Shown: positions 17,104-26,567 of the stretch, one piece after another
Numbering within the stretch: position 1 is the first letter of the stretch
Layout: each line of letters opens with the position of its first letter
From: Streptomyces sp. RPT161
GTDB taxonomy: Bacteria; Actinomycetota; Actinomycetes; Streptomycetales; Streptomycetaceae
Reading direction: 5' to 3'
Assembly: GCF_027533845.1 (NCBI RefSeq)
Contig: NZ_JAPZVN010000026.1
Span: 1 to 64,000 of the forward strand
DNA length: 64,000 nucleotides
Translations under genes and position numbers: made by a program
Notes under the pieces: model-generated
The model's database searches: none
What the model saw: only the letters and a program-made list of their open reading frames with translations
What the model was told of the DNA's origin: nothing

Positions 17104-17654
17104 CAGGGCTGTTCCCGCTCCCGCGTGCTGTCGATCTCCGCGTCGCGCTCGTCCAGCAGGCCGGGCGGCGGGGTGATGACGGCGATCTGCCGCTCCAGGT
17201 CGATGTCCGGGACGATCTCGCTGACGAACGGGATCAGCACCTCGCTGCCGTCCGGGCGTTGGACGACCAGCAGATCCTGGTAGGGCAGGTGGGTGATCTC
17301 GGCGATCCGGCCGACGGCGGTGCCGTTCTCGGTCACCACGTCGAGGTCGATCAGCTGGTGGTCGTAGAACTCCTCGGGGTCCTCCGGCGTCTCCTGCGGG
17401 TCGACCTCGGCGATCAGCAGCGTGTTGCGCAGGGCCTCGGCACCGTTGCGGTCGCTGACGCCGGCGAAGCGCAGCAGCAGCCGTCCGCTGTGCACGCGAC
17501 CGGTCTCGATGGTCAGCGGGCCCGCGGACGCCGGGTCGGTGGCGAGCACGGCGCCGGGCCCGAGCCGCAGCTCGGGCTCGTCGGTGCGTACCTCGATCGT
17601 GACCTCGCCCTTGATGCCGTGGGCGCGGCCGATCCGGCCGACTACGAGCTGCAC
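17103..17654 (-). CDS. rimM: 16S rRNA processing protein RimM
   Basis: RimM binds S19 and assists 30S head maturation. The product is 183 aa: [20 protein letters not shown] at the N-terminus, [15 protein letters not shown], then a PRC-barrel C-terminal half ([40 protein letters not shown]). GTG at 17654 has GGAGG 7 nt upstream, which fixes the start even though the frame is open to 17714. It is translationally coupled to trmD. Confidence 0.95.
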   Translation of the reverse strand: MQLVVGRIGRAHGIKGEVTIEVRTDEPELRLGPGAVLATDPASAGPLTIETGRVHSGRLLLRFAGVSDRNGAEALRNTLLIAEVDPQETPEDPEEFYDHQLIDLDVVTENGTAVGRIAEITHLPYQDLLVVQRPDGSEVLIPFVSEIVPDIDLERQIAVITPPPGLLDERDAEIDSTREREQP

Positions 17655-17787
17655 GGGTTCACCTCCCGGTGAGGAGTACGAGATGGGAATGCGGCGGGGG
17701 CGGCGCCCCCCCACTTCCCGTTGAGGGGTACGGCATGGAGTTCGTTGCGGGGAGGGCGGTTCTCCCGTCCCCGATTCTCAACCCGAA

Positions 17788-17860
17788 CGGCTCGGGCCGG
17801 GGCGGCCGTAGCCGTCCCGGCCCGAGCCGGTGTTGGGGTGCCGGGGCGCCGGCCCCGGCA
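17788..17860. terminator. Two adjacent strong hairpins between khpA and rimM
   Basis: CGGCTCGGGCCGGG (17788-17801) pairs with 17816-17829 (14 bp, 14-nt loop); 9 bp further, TGCCGGGGC (17839-17847) pairs with 17852-17860 around GCCG. They lie in the 221-bp gap after khpA. They may reduce read-through into rimM-trmD, or act as RNA processing sites. Confidence 0.6.
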
Positions 17861-17875
17861 GAAGCCCGGTCCTGC

Positions 17876-18115
17876 TCAGCGGACCTGGTCCACGTCGACG
17901 AGGTCGACGCGGACACCGCGTCCGCCGAGGGCACCGACGACCGTACGCAGCGCGCGGGCGGTGCGGCCGTTGCGGCCGATCACCTTGCCGAGGTCGTCCG
18001 GGTGCACCCGGACCTCCAGCACGCGCCCGCGGCGCAGGTTGCGCGAGGCGACCTGCACGTCGTCCGGGTTGTCGACGATGCCTTTCACGAGGTGCTCAAG
18101 AGCCTCCTCAAGCAT
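17876..18115 (-). CDS. khpA: KH-domain RNA-binding protein (KhpA)
   Basis: This small 79-aa KH protein is encoded beside rpsP; in Gram-positives KhpA pairs with KhpB and affects cell elongation and RNA control. The KH fold carries the signature VHPDDLGKVIGRNGRTARAL (GxxG = GRNG) near residues 35-55. The C-terminus ends RVDLVDVDQVR. It starts 2 nt after the rpsP stop, so the two are co-translated. I see no khpB/jag homologue in this window. Confidence 0.92.
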   Translation of the reverse strand: MLEEALEHLVKGIVDNPDDVQVASRNLRRGRVLEVRVHPDDLGKVIGRNGRTARALRTVVGALGGRGVRVDLVDVDQVR

Positions 18116-18117
18116 GC

Positions 18118-18561
18118 TCAGGACTCGGTCGACTCGGTGGCGGCCTCGGCCTCAGCGGCCTCGTCCGCCTTCTTCTCAGCCTTCTTCGCCTTGGGGGTGA
18201 TCGCCTCACCCTTCGGCTCGTCCGCGGACTCCTTGGCGGCGGCCTCGAAGAGGGCGCGCTTGTCGGCCTTCGGCTCGGCGACGAGCAGCGGGGCCGGGGC
18301 GGGCTCGCCCTTGAACTTCTGCCAGTCGCCGGTCTTCTTGAGGATGGCGAGGACCGGCTCGGTCGGCTGGGCGCCGACGCCGAGCCAGTACTGCACGCGC
18401 TCGCTGTCGACCTGGATCAGCGACGGGTTCTGCACCGGCTGGTACAGGCCGATCTCCTCGATGGCCCGGCCGTCACGGCGGGTACGGGAGTCGGCGACGA
18501 CGATGCGGTAGTGAGGCGAACGGATCTTGCCCAGACGCTTCAGCTTGATCTTGACTGCCAC
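18118..18561 (-). CDS. rpsP: 30S ribosomal protein S16
   Basis: 147 aa: the conserved S16 core is residues 1-80 ([60 protein letters not shown]), followed by an actinobacterial Ala/Glu/Lys-rich tail of about 65 residues. It heads the rpsP-khpA-rimM-trmD-rplS block. The ATG at 18561 has a GGAG-containing leader. Confidence 0.97.
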   Translation of the reverse strand: MAVKIKLKRLGKIRSPHYRIVVADSRTRRDGRAIEEIGLYQPVQNPSLIQVDSERVQYWLGVGAQPTEPVLAILKKTGDWQKFKGEPAPAPLLVAEPKADKRALFEAAAKESADEPKGEAITPKAKKAEKKADEAAEAEAATESTES

Positions 18562-18767
18562 GGGAGTGGGTTCTCCTGGTATTGACGTGGTTGGGCAGCA
18601 CGGATCGCCACGTGGGGTTGTGGGAGCCGGTTGCCCGACGGACGCGTCAGCCGAAGGAGAGAGGGGTCCTGCACGGCTGCCGAGTGCTCAGCGGACCATT
18701 CTGCCACACCGCGCCGCCCACTCGTGCCGCCGCCTCCCGTCCCGACGGCCTTCACGCTGCCGTCGCC

Positions 18768-19379
18768 TCATGCCGCGCCGACCACCTCCGGGATGCGGAA
18801 CGGCTGTCCGCACGCACCGCACATGATCGGCGCCTGCTCCAGCACGGACGGGACGACCCTGACGTTGCGACCGCAGTCGCAGACCGCCTTGACGCGTACG
18901 CCGCCGCCGGACGAGCCGTGCCGGGCGGCCGGGCCGCGGAAGGAGCGGCTGGTGTCGGCGGCGGTCGCCGCGGTGTGCGCCTTCAGCGCGCGCTGCAACC
19001 GCTCGATCGTCGGCCGGTACCGCTTCCTGGTCTCCGGGCGCATCACGACCAGCGAGAAGCCGCTGCTGGGATGCGGCTCCTCGGAGTGGTCCAGGCCCAG
19101 TTCGTCGGCGATCGCCAGGAACCGGCGGTTGTGGTAGCGGCCCGCGCGCGAGGTGTCACGTACGCCGCGGGCGGCGGCGATTCCGTGTACGGCCTCGTGC
19201 AGCAGCCTTTCGAAGGAGAGCTCGGTGCCGCAGGCGGACGAGGACTCTCCGATCAGGGACTCGGGGGCGGCCAGATCCGGCAGCTCGGGGTGGTGCCGTT
19301 GGATGTCGGCCCACGCGACTGCCAGCTCGGCGGCGAGAACTGGTGGTGTCGTGCTCACGTCGTGACAACGAGTAGACAT
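18768..19379 (-). CDS. SprT-like putative metalloprotein with zinc ribbon
   Basis: 203 aa. The core HEAVHGIAAARG is a HExxH-type metal site near residue 50, followed by RYHNRRFLAIADELGLDH, a layout seen in SprT/SPRTN-like and related metalloproteins. The C-terminus has CxC and CxxC pairs (CDCGRNVRV, MCGACGQPF), a zinc ribbon. The frame is open upstream to 19550, but ATG at 19379 (MSTRCHDV) fits better; its ribosome site is weak. Whether it is a protease is unknown. It stands alone between rpsP and proS. Confidence 0.75.
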   Translation of the reverse strand: MSTRCHDVSTTPPVLAAELAVAWADIQRHHPELPDLAAPESLIGESSSACGTELSFERLLHEAVHGIAAARGVRDTSRAGRYHNRRFLAIADELGLDHSEEPHPSSGFSLVVMRPETRKRYRPTIERLQRALKAHTAATAADTSRSFRGPAARHGSSGGGVRVKAVCDCGRNVRVVPSVLEQAPIMCGACGQPFRIPEVVGAA

Positions 19380-19505
19380 GCCGCTGTGTTCCGATTCCGG
19401 GGCTATCCCAAATAATTTGCACGTACTCGTCAGTTCGGGCTCATGCATCCGACTGAGGGCGGGTGCGGACGTCTGTGGATGAGCTGTGCGTCCGTGGAAC
19501 AAGCC

Positions 19506-19566
19506 GGGGCGTACCACTGCGGCGCCGCCGGGGATGGCTCCCCGGGACATCGCGGTGGTACGCCCC
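19506..19566 (-). terminator. Nested stem-loop after proS
   Basis: GGGGCGTACCACTGCG (19506-19521) pairs with 19551-19566 with one mismatch; inside it CCGGGGA (19528-19534) pairs perfectly with 19539-19545 around TGGC. The result is an unusually long nested hairpin about 70-130 bp beyond the proS stop, read on the minus strand. Confidence 0.65.
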
Positions 19567-19596
19567 GTCTTGTGGCTCGCTATTCGTGTTGTGTGC

Positions 19597-19621
19597 GGTC
19601 CCGTGTGGTCGGTACGGGACC
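19597..19621 (-). terminator. Second stem-loop next to the proS stop
   Basis: GGTCCCGT (19597-19604) pairs perfectly with ACGGGACC (19614-19621) over a 9-nt loop, 12 bp after the proS stop codon. Together with the nested hairpin beyond it, it probably ends proS transcription. Confidence 0.6.
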
Positions 19622-19633
19622 GGCTGGCCGGGC

Positions 19634-21046
19634 TCAGTACGCCCGGGACACCAAGGCGACCGTACCGGGTGCGTCGTCGGCCTGCGGCACCGACCCGTCC
19701 TCACTCACCAGGCAGCGCACGGTGACGCTCTGCTCGGCAAGCCTGGCCTCGCCCTCCGGGCCCAGCTTGGCCCACGGGATGCGGGCCCAACCGGTCTGTG
19801 CCGCCTCGGCGGCCTCGTCGATGGTGGCCACGTCGGTGGTACGGGCCTCGCGCCGCTCGCGCGACTGCCGCAGCAGCAGCGCCTGGTCCTCCTCCAGCAC
19901 CTTCGGCAGCACCGCGGCGAGCCCGTCGAGGGCCACCGGCTCCTTGCCGCCGGGGATGCGCCGGGCCAGCATGGCGGTGCCGTTCTCCAGGTCGCGCGGG
20001 CCGACCTCGATGCGCACCGGGACGCCCTTGAGCTCCCAGTCGACGGCGCGGCGGCCGAACGGGGTGTCGGTGCGGTCGTCCACCTGGACCCGGACGCCCG
20101 CGGCCTTGAGCTGGTCGCCGATCTCGCGGACCTTGGCGATCACCGCGTCGTCGCCCTTGATGGCGAGGACCACGGCCTGGATCGGGGCCAGCCGCGGCGG
20201 GACCCGCAGCCCGTTGTCGTCGCCGTGGGACATGATCAGTCCGCCGACCATACGGGTGGACACGCCCCAGGAGGTCTGCCAGACGAGTTCCTGCCGTCCG
20301 TCCTTGGACAGGTACTGGGTCTCGAAGGCGCGGGCGAAGTTCTGGCCCAGCTCATGGCTGGTGCCCATCTGCAGGGCCTTGCCGTCGCCCATCATCGCTT
20401 CGAGGGTGAGGGTGTTGATCGCGCCCGCGAAGCGCTCCTTGGCGGTCTTGCGGCCCAGCACCACGTCGATGGCCAGGACGTTGGTCATGAAGTCGCCGTA
20501 GACCTCGCGGTGGATGCGGGCGGCGTAGTCGCGGGCGTCCTCGTAGGAGGCGTGCGCGGTGTGGCCCTCCTGCCAGAGGAACTCGGTGGTGCGCAGGAAG
20601 ACCCGCGGGCGCATCTCCCAACGCACCACGTTCGCCCACTGGTTGACCAGCAGCGGCAGGTCGCGGTAGCTCTGCACCCACTTGGAGAAGTACTCGTTGA
20701 TGATCGTCTCGGAGGTGGGCCGGACGACCACCGGCTCCTCCAGGTCCTTGCCGCCCGCGTGGGTGACCACGGCCAGTTCGGGGGCGAAGCCCTCGACGTG
20801 CTCGGCCTCCTTGGTCAGGTAGGACTGCGGGATGAACAGCGGGAAGTACGCGTTCTGCGCGCCCGCGTCCTTGATCCGCGCGTCCATCTCCTGCTGCATC
20901 CGCTCCCACAGCCCGTACCCGTACGGTCGGATGACCATGGTGCCGCGCACCGGGCCGTTGTCGGCCAGCTCGGCCTTGTTGATCAAGTCCTGGTACCAGC
21001 GGGGGAAATCGTCCGCCTGGGGAGTGAGTACGGGAGCCTTTGCCAT
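19634..21046 (-). CDS. proS: Prolyl-tRNA synthetase, short archaeal/eukaryote-type
   Basis: This class II aminoacyl-tRNA synthetase charges tRNA-Pro. At 470 aa it lacks the INS editing domain of the usual ~570-aa bacterial form and instead matches the type-3 (archaeal/eukaryotic) architecture: ADDFPRWYQDLINKAELADN at the start, RPTSETIINEYFSKWVQSY, motif 2 around RPRVFLRTTEFLWQEGHTAH, and motif 3 TRMVGGLIMSHGDDNGLRVP. The anticodon-binding domain follows (DRTDTPFGRRAVDWELKGVP, then VRIEVGPRDLE). ATG at 21046 is 7 nt after a good -10 and has no ribosome site, suggesting a leaderless mRNA. Whether a second, bacterial-type proS exists elsewhere cannot be seen. Confidence 0.93.
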   Translation of the reverse strand: MAKAPVLTPQADDFPRWYQDLINKAELADNGPVRGTMVIRPYGYGLWERMQQEMDARIKDAGAQNAYFPLFIPQSYLTKEAEHVEGFAPELAVVTHAGGKDLEEPVVVRPTSETIINEYFSKWVQSYRDLPLLVNQWANVVRWEMRPRVFLRTTEFLWQEGHTAHASYEDARDYAARIHREVYGDFMTNVLAIDVVLGRKTAKERFAGAINTLTLEAMMGDGKALQMGTSHELGQNFARAFETQYLSKDGRQELVWQTSWGVSTRMVGGLIMSHGDDNGLRVPPRLAPIQAVVLAIKGDDAVIAKVREIGDQLKAAGVRVQVDDRTDTPFGRRAVDWELKGVPVRIEVGPRDLENGTAMLARRIPGGKEPVALDGLAAVLPKVLEEDQALLLRQSRERREARTTDVATIDEAAEAAQTGWARIPWAKLGPEGEARLAEQSVTVRCLVSEDGSVPQADDAPGTVALVSRAY

Positions 21047-21053
21047 GGCGCAG

Positions 21054-21059
21054 ATCGTA
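21054..21059 (-). promoter_or_regulatory. -10 hexamer for a likely leaderless proS transcript
   Basis: On the minus strand TACGAT ends 7 nt before the proS ATG, and there is no Shine-Dalgarno sequence between. This spacing places the transcription start at or next to the ATG. No strong -35 is visible. Confidence 0.45.
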
Positions 21060-21295
21060 CGGGCAGGGCGCGCCCGAGCGTGAATCGGCCGTCCTCCCGG
21101 GCTCGGGCGGGGCGCCGCGCACGGGCCGCCCGGGTACGGCGGAGGGGGGCGCACAGAGGGCGCGTTCAAGCGCTCCTGCGTAGCCTCTGGACTACGGACG
21201 GGAAGCGGAGTTCCCTGGCTTGCGGGGGGTCTGGCGCACGACGTGAGGCGCAGACGGGGGCACTCGACGACGACTCGCTGGAATGAGGCCGCTCG

Positions 21296-22129
21296 ATGAC
21301 ACCCATGCTCGTTTCCTCCGCGCCCGGGCTGACCGCACGGCCGGAGCGTTCCGATGGCGGCGCGCGTGACTGGGCGGAGATCCAGGAGCGGATGCTGGTG
21401 CCGCTGTACGAGGCCGTGTACGAACGGCTTGAGGTGGGGCCGCGCACCCGCCTGCTGGGCATCGGTTGCGGTGCCGGTCTGGCGCTGCTGCTGGCCGCGG
21501 CGCGGGGCGCGGCGGTGACCGGGGTGGACCGGGACGGGCGGCGGCTGGCGTTGGCCCGGGAGCGGCTGCTGCCCGCGCCGCAGTGGGGTGCGCGGCGGGC
21601 CGACTACGGGCAGGCGCGGCTGGTGCTGGGCGGTCCGGAGGGTGCGGCGGTGCCCGGTGCCGCCGCGTTCACGGTGGTGACGGCGTTCGATCCGGCGCTG
21701 CCCGGGGAGTGGCTGGTCCCCGCGCTGCGGGCGGCGGGCGGGCTGGCGCAGCGGGGGGCGGCGGTGGTGCTGGCCGGCTGGGGTCCGCCCGAGCGGTGTG
21801 CCACGGCGCGGGTGCTGCGGGTCGCGGAGCGGCTGGCAGGGCTGGCGGAGCCGGTGCGGGTGAGCGTACGGGACGGCCTTGAGGACACCGCGCGCATGGC
21901 CGGGCTGCGGTTGGACGGTTCGGGGCGGGTGGCGTGCCCGTTCGGCTACCCGGACATGGACAGCGCGGTGCGGGGGCTGGTGTCCACCGGTCTGTTCGAC
22001 GCGGCGGTCGAGGCCACCGACCGCCCCCAGGTCGACAAGGAGCTGGCCGAGGCGCTGCACCCCTACCGCCGCCCGGACGGCACGGTCCGGATGGAGAACG
22101 TCTTCCGGTACGTGCTCGCACGGGCCTGA
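21296..22129 (+). CDS. SAM-dependent methyltransferase
   Basis: 277 aa, class I methyltransferase fold. Motif I reads RTRLLGIGCGAGLALLLAAA (GxGxG with Gly instead of the usual Asp before it) near residues 50-70, then VTGVDRDGRRLALARERL for the acidic ribose-binding strand and FTVVTAFDPALP. The C-terminal half contains EDTARMAGLRLDGSGRVACP and a closing YRRPDGTVRMENVFRYVLA. The substrate is unknown. A GAGG lies 8 nt before the ATG. It is divergent from proS and convergent with ftsH; such genes are common beside ftsH in Streptomyces. Confidence 0.82.
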   Translation: MTPMLVSSAPGLTARPERSDGGARDWAEIQERMLVPLYEAVYERLEVGPRTRLLGIGCGAGLALLLAAARGAAVTGVDRDGRRLALARERLLPAPQWGARRADYGQARLVLGGPEGAAVPGAAAFTVVTAFDPALPGEWLVPALRAAGGLAQRGAAVVLAGWGPPERCATARVLRVAERLAGLAEPVRVSVRDGLEDTARMAGLRLDGSGRVACPFGYPDMDSAVRGLVSTGLFDAAVEATDRPQVDKELAEALHPYRRPDGTVRMENVFRYVLARA

Positions 22130-22175
22130 GCGCCGGTACGGCGGAGGCCGGCCGCGGCGCCCACCGAGCGGAACG

Positions 22176-24104
22176 TCAGCTGTCCGTCCGTTCCGGGCGC
22201 GGGATGCCCGCGGTCCGGTACGCCTCGTCCTCCTCCAGCGTCTCGCGCTCCAGCAACGCCTCGGCGAGCGCGTCGAGTTGGGGCCGGTGCTCGGTGAGCA
22301 GGCGGCACGCGTGCTCGTAGCACTCGTCCACGATGCGCCGCATCTCCGCGTCGACCGCGTCGAGGGTGGCGGGCGCGGCGGCCAGCCCGTAGGCCTGCTG
22401 GGCGTCCTGCGGCAGGGCGGTGAGCCGGCCGATGCGTTCGCTCATTCCCCAGCGGGCGACCATGCCGCGCACGATGTTGGTGACCTGCTCCAGGTCGCTC
22501 TCGGCGCCGGTGGTGATGACGCCGAAGACGGTCTGCTCGGCGGCCATGCCGCCCAGCGCGCCGATGATCCGGCCGCGCAGGTACTCCTCGGTGTAGGCGT
22601 AGCGGTCGGCGTCGGGAGTGGACAGGGTGACGCCCAGCGCCCGGCCGCGCGGCACGATGGTGACCTTGCGGACCGGGTCCGCTCCCGGTTGCAGCATGCC
22701 GAGCAGCGCGTGTCCGCTCTCGTGGTAGGCGGTGCGCCGACGTTCCTCGTAGGGCATCACCAGGGGGCGTTCGGCGCCGAGTTGGACCTTTTCCAGGGCG
22801 TCGGACAGCTCGGGTTGACCGACGGCGTCCAGGTTGCGCTTGACGGCGAGCAGGGCCGCCTCGTTGGCCAGGTTGGCCAGTTCCGCACCGGTCATTCCCG
22901 GGGTGGAGCGGGCGACGTGGGCGAGGTCGACCTGCTGGCCCAGCGGTACGTCGCGGGTGTGGATGCGCAAGATCGCCTCCCGCCCGGCCCGGTCCGGTGG
23001 GCTGACCTGCACGGTGCGGTCGAAGCGGCCGGGCCGCAGCAGCGCGGGGTCGAGGACGTCGGCGCGGTTGGTGGCGGCGAGCACGACCACGCCCTCGGAG
23101 CCGGAGAACCCGTCCATCTCGGTGAGGATCTGATTGAGCGTCTGCTCGCGCTCGTCGTGGCCGCCCATGCCGCTGCCGCTGCCGCGTGCCCGGCCGATGG
23201 TGTCGATCTCGTCGATGAAGATGATCGCGGGGGCGACCTTGCGGGCCTCGTTGAACAGTTCGCGGACCCGGCTGGCCCCGACACCGACGATCATCTCGAT
23301 GAACTCGGAGGCCGAGGCGGAGAAGAACGGTACGTCCGCCTCGCCGGCCACGGCGCGGGCCAGCAGTGTCTTGCCGGTGCCGGGCGGTCCGGCGAGCAGT
23401 ACGCCGCGCGGCATCCGGGCGCCCAGTCTGCGGTAGGCGTCGGGCCGTTTGAGGAAGTCGACCACCTCGCTCAGCTCCGCCTCGACCTCGTCGATCCCGG
23501 CGACGTCGTCGAAGGTGGTGCGCCTGCCCTCCTCGGGCGCCACCGGCTTGGGCGGGGCCTTGCGGCCCAGTCCGCCGAGACCGCCGCTGAGCGCTCCGCT
23601 CATCCGCCGCGCGATGATGATCCACAGTGCGACCAGGAGCAGCATGGGGGCCAGCGACAGCAGCAGGTTGGCGAGGAAGCTGCGCTGCTGCACCACGGGT
23701 TCGGCGGTGACCGTGACGTTGTGCTTGGTCAGCTGGGACCAGAGCTTGTCGTCGGCGAAGGACGGGCGCTGGGTGTCGAAGTTCTTGTACGTGCCCTTGC
23801 CCGAGGGGACCGGCGCGCTGCTCTTGAGTTCGCCCTGGATCGCGTCGCCCTTGGCGTAGATCTTGGTGATGTTGCCCGCGCCGAGCTGCTTGCTGAACTC
23901 GGTGTACGAGATCGACTGGCTGGTCGGGCCGCCGAAGAACGACAGCAGCGCGTCGGTGATCAGGAAGACGGCCAGGGCGGTCAGGATCATGCCGCCCCAG
24001 CCGCCCAGCCGCCGGCGCGGCCGCTGCGGCGGGGGCGGCGGTGGCGCGCCCTCCGACCGCCACGGCTGGTCCGGGCTCTGTCGGGGCGGTACGGAGTTGG
24101 TCAT
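22176..24104 (-). CDS. ftsH: ATP-dependent zinc metalloprotease FtsH
   Basis: This membrane-anchored AAA+ protease degrades misfolded membrane and regulatory proteins. The 642-aa protein has two N-terminal transmembrane helices (residues ~35-60 and ~165-190) flanking an extracellular domain, Walker [19 protein letters not shown], Walker [16 protein letters not shown], the second region of homology ([20 protein letters not shown]) and the zinc site [11 protein letters not shown]. The N-terminus is Pro-rich. Streptomyces often carry a second ftsH near hpt/folE; the one beside ffh is this gene. Confidence 0.95.
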   Translation of the reverse strand: MTNSVPPRQSPDQPWRSEGAPPPPPPQRPRRRLGGWGGMILTALAVFLITDALLSFFGGPTSQSISYTEFSKQLGAGNITKIYAKGDAIQGELKSSAPVPSGKGTYKNFDTQRPSFADDKLWSQLTKHNVTVTAEPVVQQRSFLANLLLSLAPMLLLVALWIIIARRMSGALSGGLGGLGRKAPPKPVAPEEGRRTTFDDVAGIDEVEAELSEVVDFLKRPDAYRRLGARMPRGVLLAGPPGTGKTLLARAVAGEADVPFFSASASEFIEMIVGVGASRVRELFNEARKVAPAIIFIDEIDTIGRARGSGSGMGGHDEREQTLNQILTEMDGFSGSEGVVVLAATNRADVLDPALLRPGRFDRTVQVSPPDRAGREAILRIHTRDVPLGQQVDLAHVARSTPGMTGAELANLANEAALLAVKRNLDAVGQPELSDALEKVQLGAERPLVMPYEERRRTAYHESGHALLGMLQPGADPVRKVTIVPRGRALGVTLSTPDADRYAYTEEYLRGRIIGALGGMAAEQTVFGVITTGAESDLEQVTNIVRGMVARWGMSERIGRLTALPQDAQQAYGLAAAPATLDAVDAEMRRIVDECYEHACRLLTEHRPQLDALAEALLERETLEEDEAYRTAGIPRPERTDS

Positions 24105-24174
24105 GGTTCGACCATACGGACAAGCTCTGACAGGCGGCGGGACCCCTACCCGGAACGTCCTCGTCCGCGCGGGC

Positions 24175-24738
24175 TCACAGGCCGGGCCACTCCTCGGCGG
24201 TGAGCGCGAACCGCTCGTGGTCCCGCCAGGCGCCGTTGATGTAGAGCATGCGCGGCGAGAAGCCCTCGTGCCGGAACCCGAGCCGCTTGGCCAGCGCGAT
24301 GGAACGGACGTTGTCCGGCTGGATGTTGATCTCCAGACGGTGCAGCGCCAGGCCGTCCGCGGCGTCGGGGCCGCGGCCCGAAGAACCCGCGTTGGGCGTG
24401 GTGGGTGACGGGTGGGCGAAGCACCGGTCGATCACCTGGCGCATGCCCTCGGTCATCCGGCCGGTGCCCGCGTACGGCAGGTACGAGTCGTAGCCGAGGG
24501 CGCCGTTGCGGAACCGGCCGCGCACGATGTTGGCGACGTTGCACTTGCCGACGAGGCCGCCGTCCTCGTCGTTGACGACCAGGAAGGTCTGGAGCGTCGG
24601 CCCCTGGTTGCGCAGCAGCTCGGCGAACCCGTTGGGGTCGACCGGGTTCCAGGCGCCGATGTGCTCGGCGGACCGGGTGACGGCCTCGGCGTAGGCCGTC
24701 GCATCCGCTGGTCGTGGCGGCCTGATGTGAACGCGCAT
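24175..24738 (-). CDS. GNAT-family N-acetyltransferase (RimJ-like)
   Basis: 187 aa. The acetyltransferase fold is seen from VHIRPPRPADATAYAEAVTR to the acetyl-CoA segment GTGRMTEGMRQVIDRCFAHP, LEINIQPDNVRSIALAKRLG and FRHEGFSPRMLYINGAWRDH, the usual RimJ/RimL ordering. Members acetylate ribosomal protein N-termini, antibiotics or amino acids; the substrate cannot be told. It lies between ffh (22 bp) and ftsH, same strand, so may be co-transcribed with ffh. Confidence 0.87.
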   Translation of the reverse strand: MRVHIRPPRPADATAYAEAVTRSAEHIGAWNPVDPNGFAELLRNQGPTLQTFLVVNDEDGGLVGKCNVANIVRGRFRNGALGYDSYLPYAGTGRMTEGMRQVIDRCFAHPSPTTPNAGSSGRGPDAADGLALHRLEINIQPDNVRSIALAKRLGFRHEGFSPRMLYINGAWRDHERFALTAEEWPGL

Positions 24739-24760
24739 GGTGATCGGTCGCGGCCCCCGG

Positions 24761-26305
24761 TCAGCCCATGAACTTCTTGAACTCGTCGGGCAGTTCGAAC
24801 TTGCCGTCGTCGCCCGCCGGGAGGCCGAACGGGTTGTCGGGCTGCTGTTCGCGGCGGGCGGCGGCCGCGGCCTCGTCGGCCTTGCGCTTCATCGGGTTGC
24901 CGCTGCGCTGCTTGCCCTTGGCGGGCTTGGCCTTCTTCTTGTTGCGGGCCCCGCCCCCCAGGCCCGGCATGCCCGGCATCCCGGGCATCCCCGGCATGCC
25001 GCCCTGCGCCATGCGGGACATCATCTTGCGGGCGTCGAAGAACCGCTCCACCAGGTTCTTGACCGCGCCCACCTCGACGCCGGAACCCCGGGCGATACGG
25101 GCCCGGCGCGAGCCGTTGATGATCGTCGGGTCGGTGCGCTCGGCCGGGGTCATCGACTTGATGATCGCGGCGGTGCGGTCCACGTCCCGCTCGTCCAGGT
25201 TGTTGATCTGGTCCTTGATCTGGTTCATCCCCGGCAGCATGCCGAGCAGCTTGGAGATGGACCCCATCTTGCGGACCTGCTCCATCTGCTGGAGGAAGTC
25301 GTCGAGGGTGAACTCCTTGGGGCCCTTCGCCAGCTTGGCCGCCATCTTCTCGGCCTCGGCCTGGCTGAAGGTCTGCTCGGCCTTCTCGATCAGGCTGAGC
25401 ACATCGCCCATGCCCAGGATGCGGGACGCCATGCGGTCCGGGTGGAACGCGTCGAAGTCGTCCAGCTTCTCGCCGTTGGAGGCGAACATGATCTGCTTGC
25501 CGGTGACGTGCGCCACCGACAGCGCGGCGCCACCGCGCGCGTCACCGTCGAGCTTGGAGAGCACCACGCCGTCGAAGCCGACGCCGTCGAGGAAGGCCTG
25601 GGCGGTGTTGACCGCGTCCTGACCGATCATGGCGTCGACGACGAAGAGGATCTCGTCCGGGCTGACCGCGTCGCGGATGTCCGCGGCCTGCTGCATCAGC
25701 TCCTGGTCGATGCCGAGGCGGCCCGCGGTGTCCACGATGACCACGTCGTGCTGCTTGGTGCGCGCGTACTCGATGGAGTCCTTGGCGACCTTCACCGGGT
25801 CGCCGACGCCGTTGCCCGGCTCGGGCGCGTAGACCGCGACGCCCGCCCGCTCGGCGACGACCGCGAGCTGGTTGACCGCGTTCGGACGCTGGAGGTCACA
25901 GGCGACCAGCAGCGGGGTGTGTCCCTGGCCCTTGAGCCAGCTGCCGAGCTTTCCGGCGAGCGTGGTCTTACCGGCGCCCTGGAGACCGGCCAGCATGATC
26001 ACGGTCGGCGGGGTCTTGGCGAACCGCAGCCGGCGGGTCTCGCCGCCGAGGATGCCGATCAGCTCCTCGTTGACGATCTTGATGACCTGCTGGGCCGGGT
26101 TGAGCGCCTGCGAGACCTCGGCGCCTAGCGCCCGCTCCTTGACCTGCTTGATGAACGCGCGGACCGCGGGGAGCGCGACGTCCGCCTCCAGCAGCGCGAT
26201 GCGGATCTCACGCGCGGTGGCGTCGATGTCCGCCTCGGACAGGCGGCCCTTGCCCCGGAGGTTCTTGAAGGTCGCTGCGAGGCGATCGGAGAGAGTGTCG
26301 AACAC
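24761..26305 (-). CDS. ffh: Signal recognition particle protein Ffh
   Basis: Ffh binds the SRP RNA and signal sequences and, with FtsY, targets membrane proteins to the translocon. The 514-aa protein starts at GTG 26305 (MFDTLSDRLAATFKNLRGKG). The NG domain has GLQGAGKTTLAGKLG (G1), VDTAGRLGIDQELM (G3) and LSKLDGDARGGAALSV (G4); the M domain has methionine/glycine-rich repeats (GMPGMPGMPGMPG) then KGKQRSGNPMKRK. The frame runs upstream to 26383 but without similarity, and GAGG lies 13 nt before the GTG. FtsY is encoded about 7.6 kb away in this window. Confidence 0.96.
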   Translation of the reverse strand: MFDTLSDRLAATFKNLRGKGRLSEADIDATAREIRIALLEADVALPAVRAFIKQVKERALGAEVSQALNPAQQVIKIVNEELIGILGGETRRLRFAKTPPTVIMLAGLQGAGKTTLAGKLGSWLKGQGHTPLLVACDLQRPNAVNQLAVVAERAGVAVYAPEPGNGVGDPVKVAKDSIEYARTKQHDVVIVDTAGRLGIDQELMQQAADIRDAVSPDEILFVVDAMIGQDAVNTAQAFLDGVGFDGVVLSKLDGDARGGAALSVAHVTGKQIMFASNGEKLDDFDAFHPDRMASRILGMGDVLSLIEKAEQTFSQAEAEKMAAKLAKGPKEFTLDDFLQQMEQVRKMGSISKLLGMLPGMNQIKDQINNLDERDVDRTAAIIKSMTPAERTDPTIINGSRRARIARGSGVEVGAVKNLVERFFDARKMMSRMAQGGMPGMPGMPGMPGLGGGARNKKKAKPAKGKQRSGNPMKRKADEAAAAARREQQPDNPFGLPAGDDGKFELPDEFKKFMG

Positions 26306-26567
26306 GGCGTCGCGGATCCTCGGGTCGGCGGCGGGCGGATATCGCCCTCCAGGGTATCCGGACAGTCCAGGTGCGGTCTCCACCGCGGTCCGGCCAGCGG
26401 TGGAGAAGCGTGGAGAGGGTGGTAAATCCGCTCAGTCCCGAGCTTGGAGTTGCCCGTGGGGTGATCGGGTACGTGGGACCGCGAAGCGGGCGTACTGGCG
26501 CGGCTTCGCAACAGTACGGGCGCCCACCGGCAGCGGCTCGCCCCGGACGGACCGCCACCGCAGCGCG

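Noticed and set aside
21047-21295. T-box or amino-acid leader ahead of proS
   Set aside because: No T-box core sequence or specifier/anti-terminator fold was seen, and the -10 lies next to the ATG.
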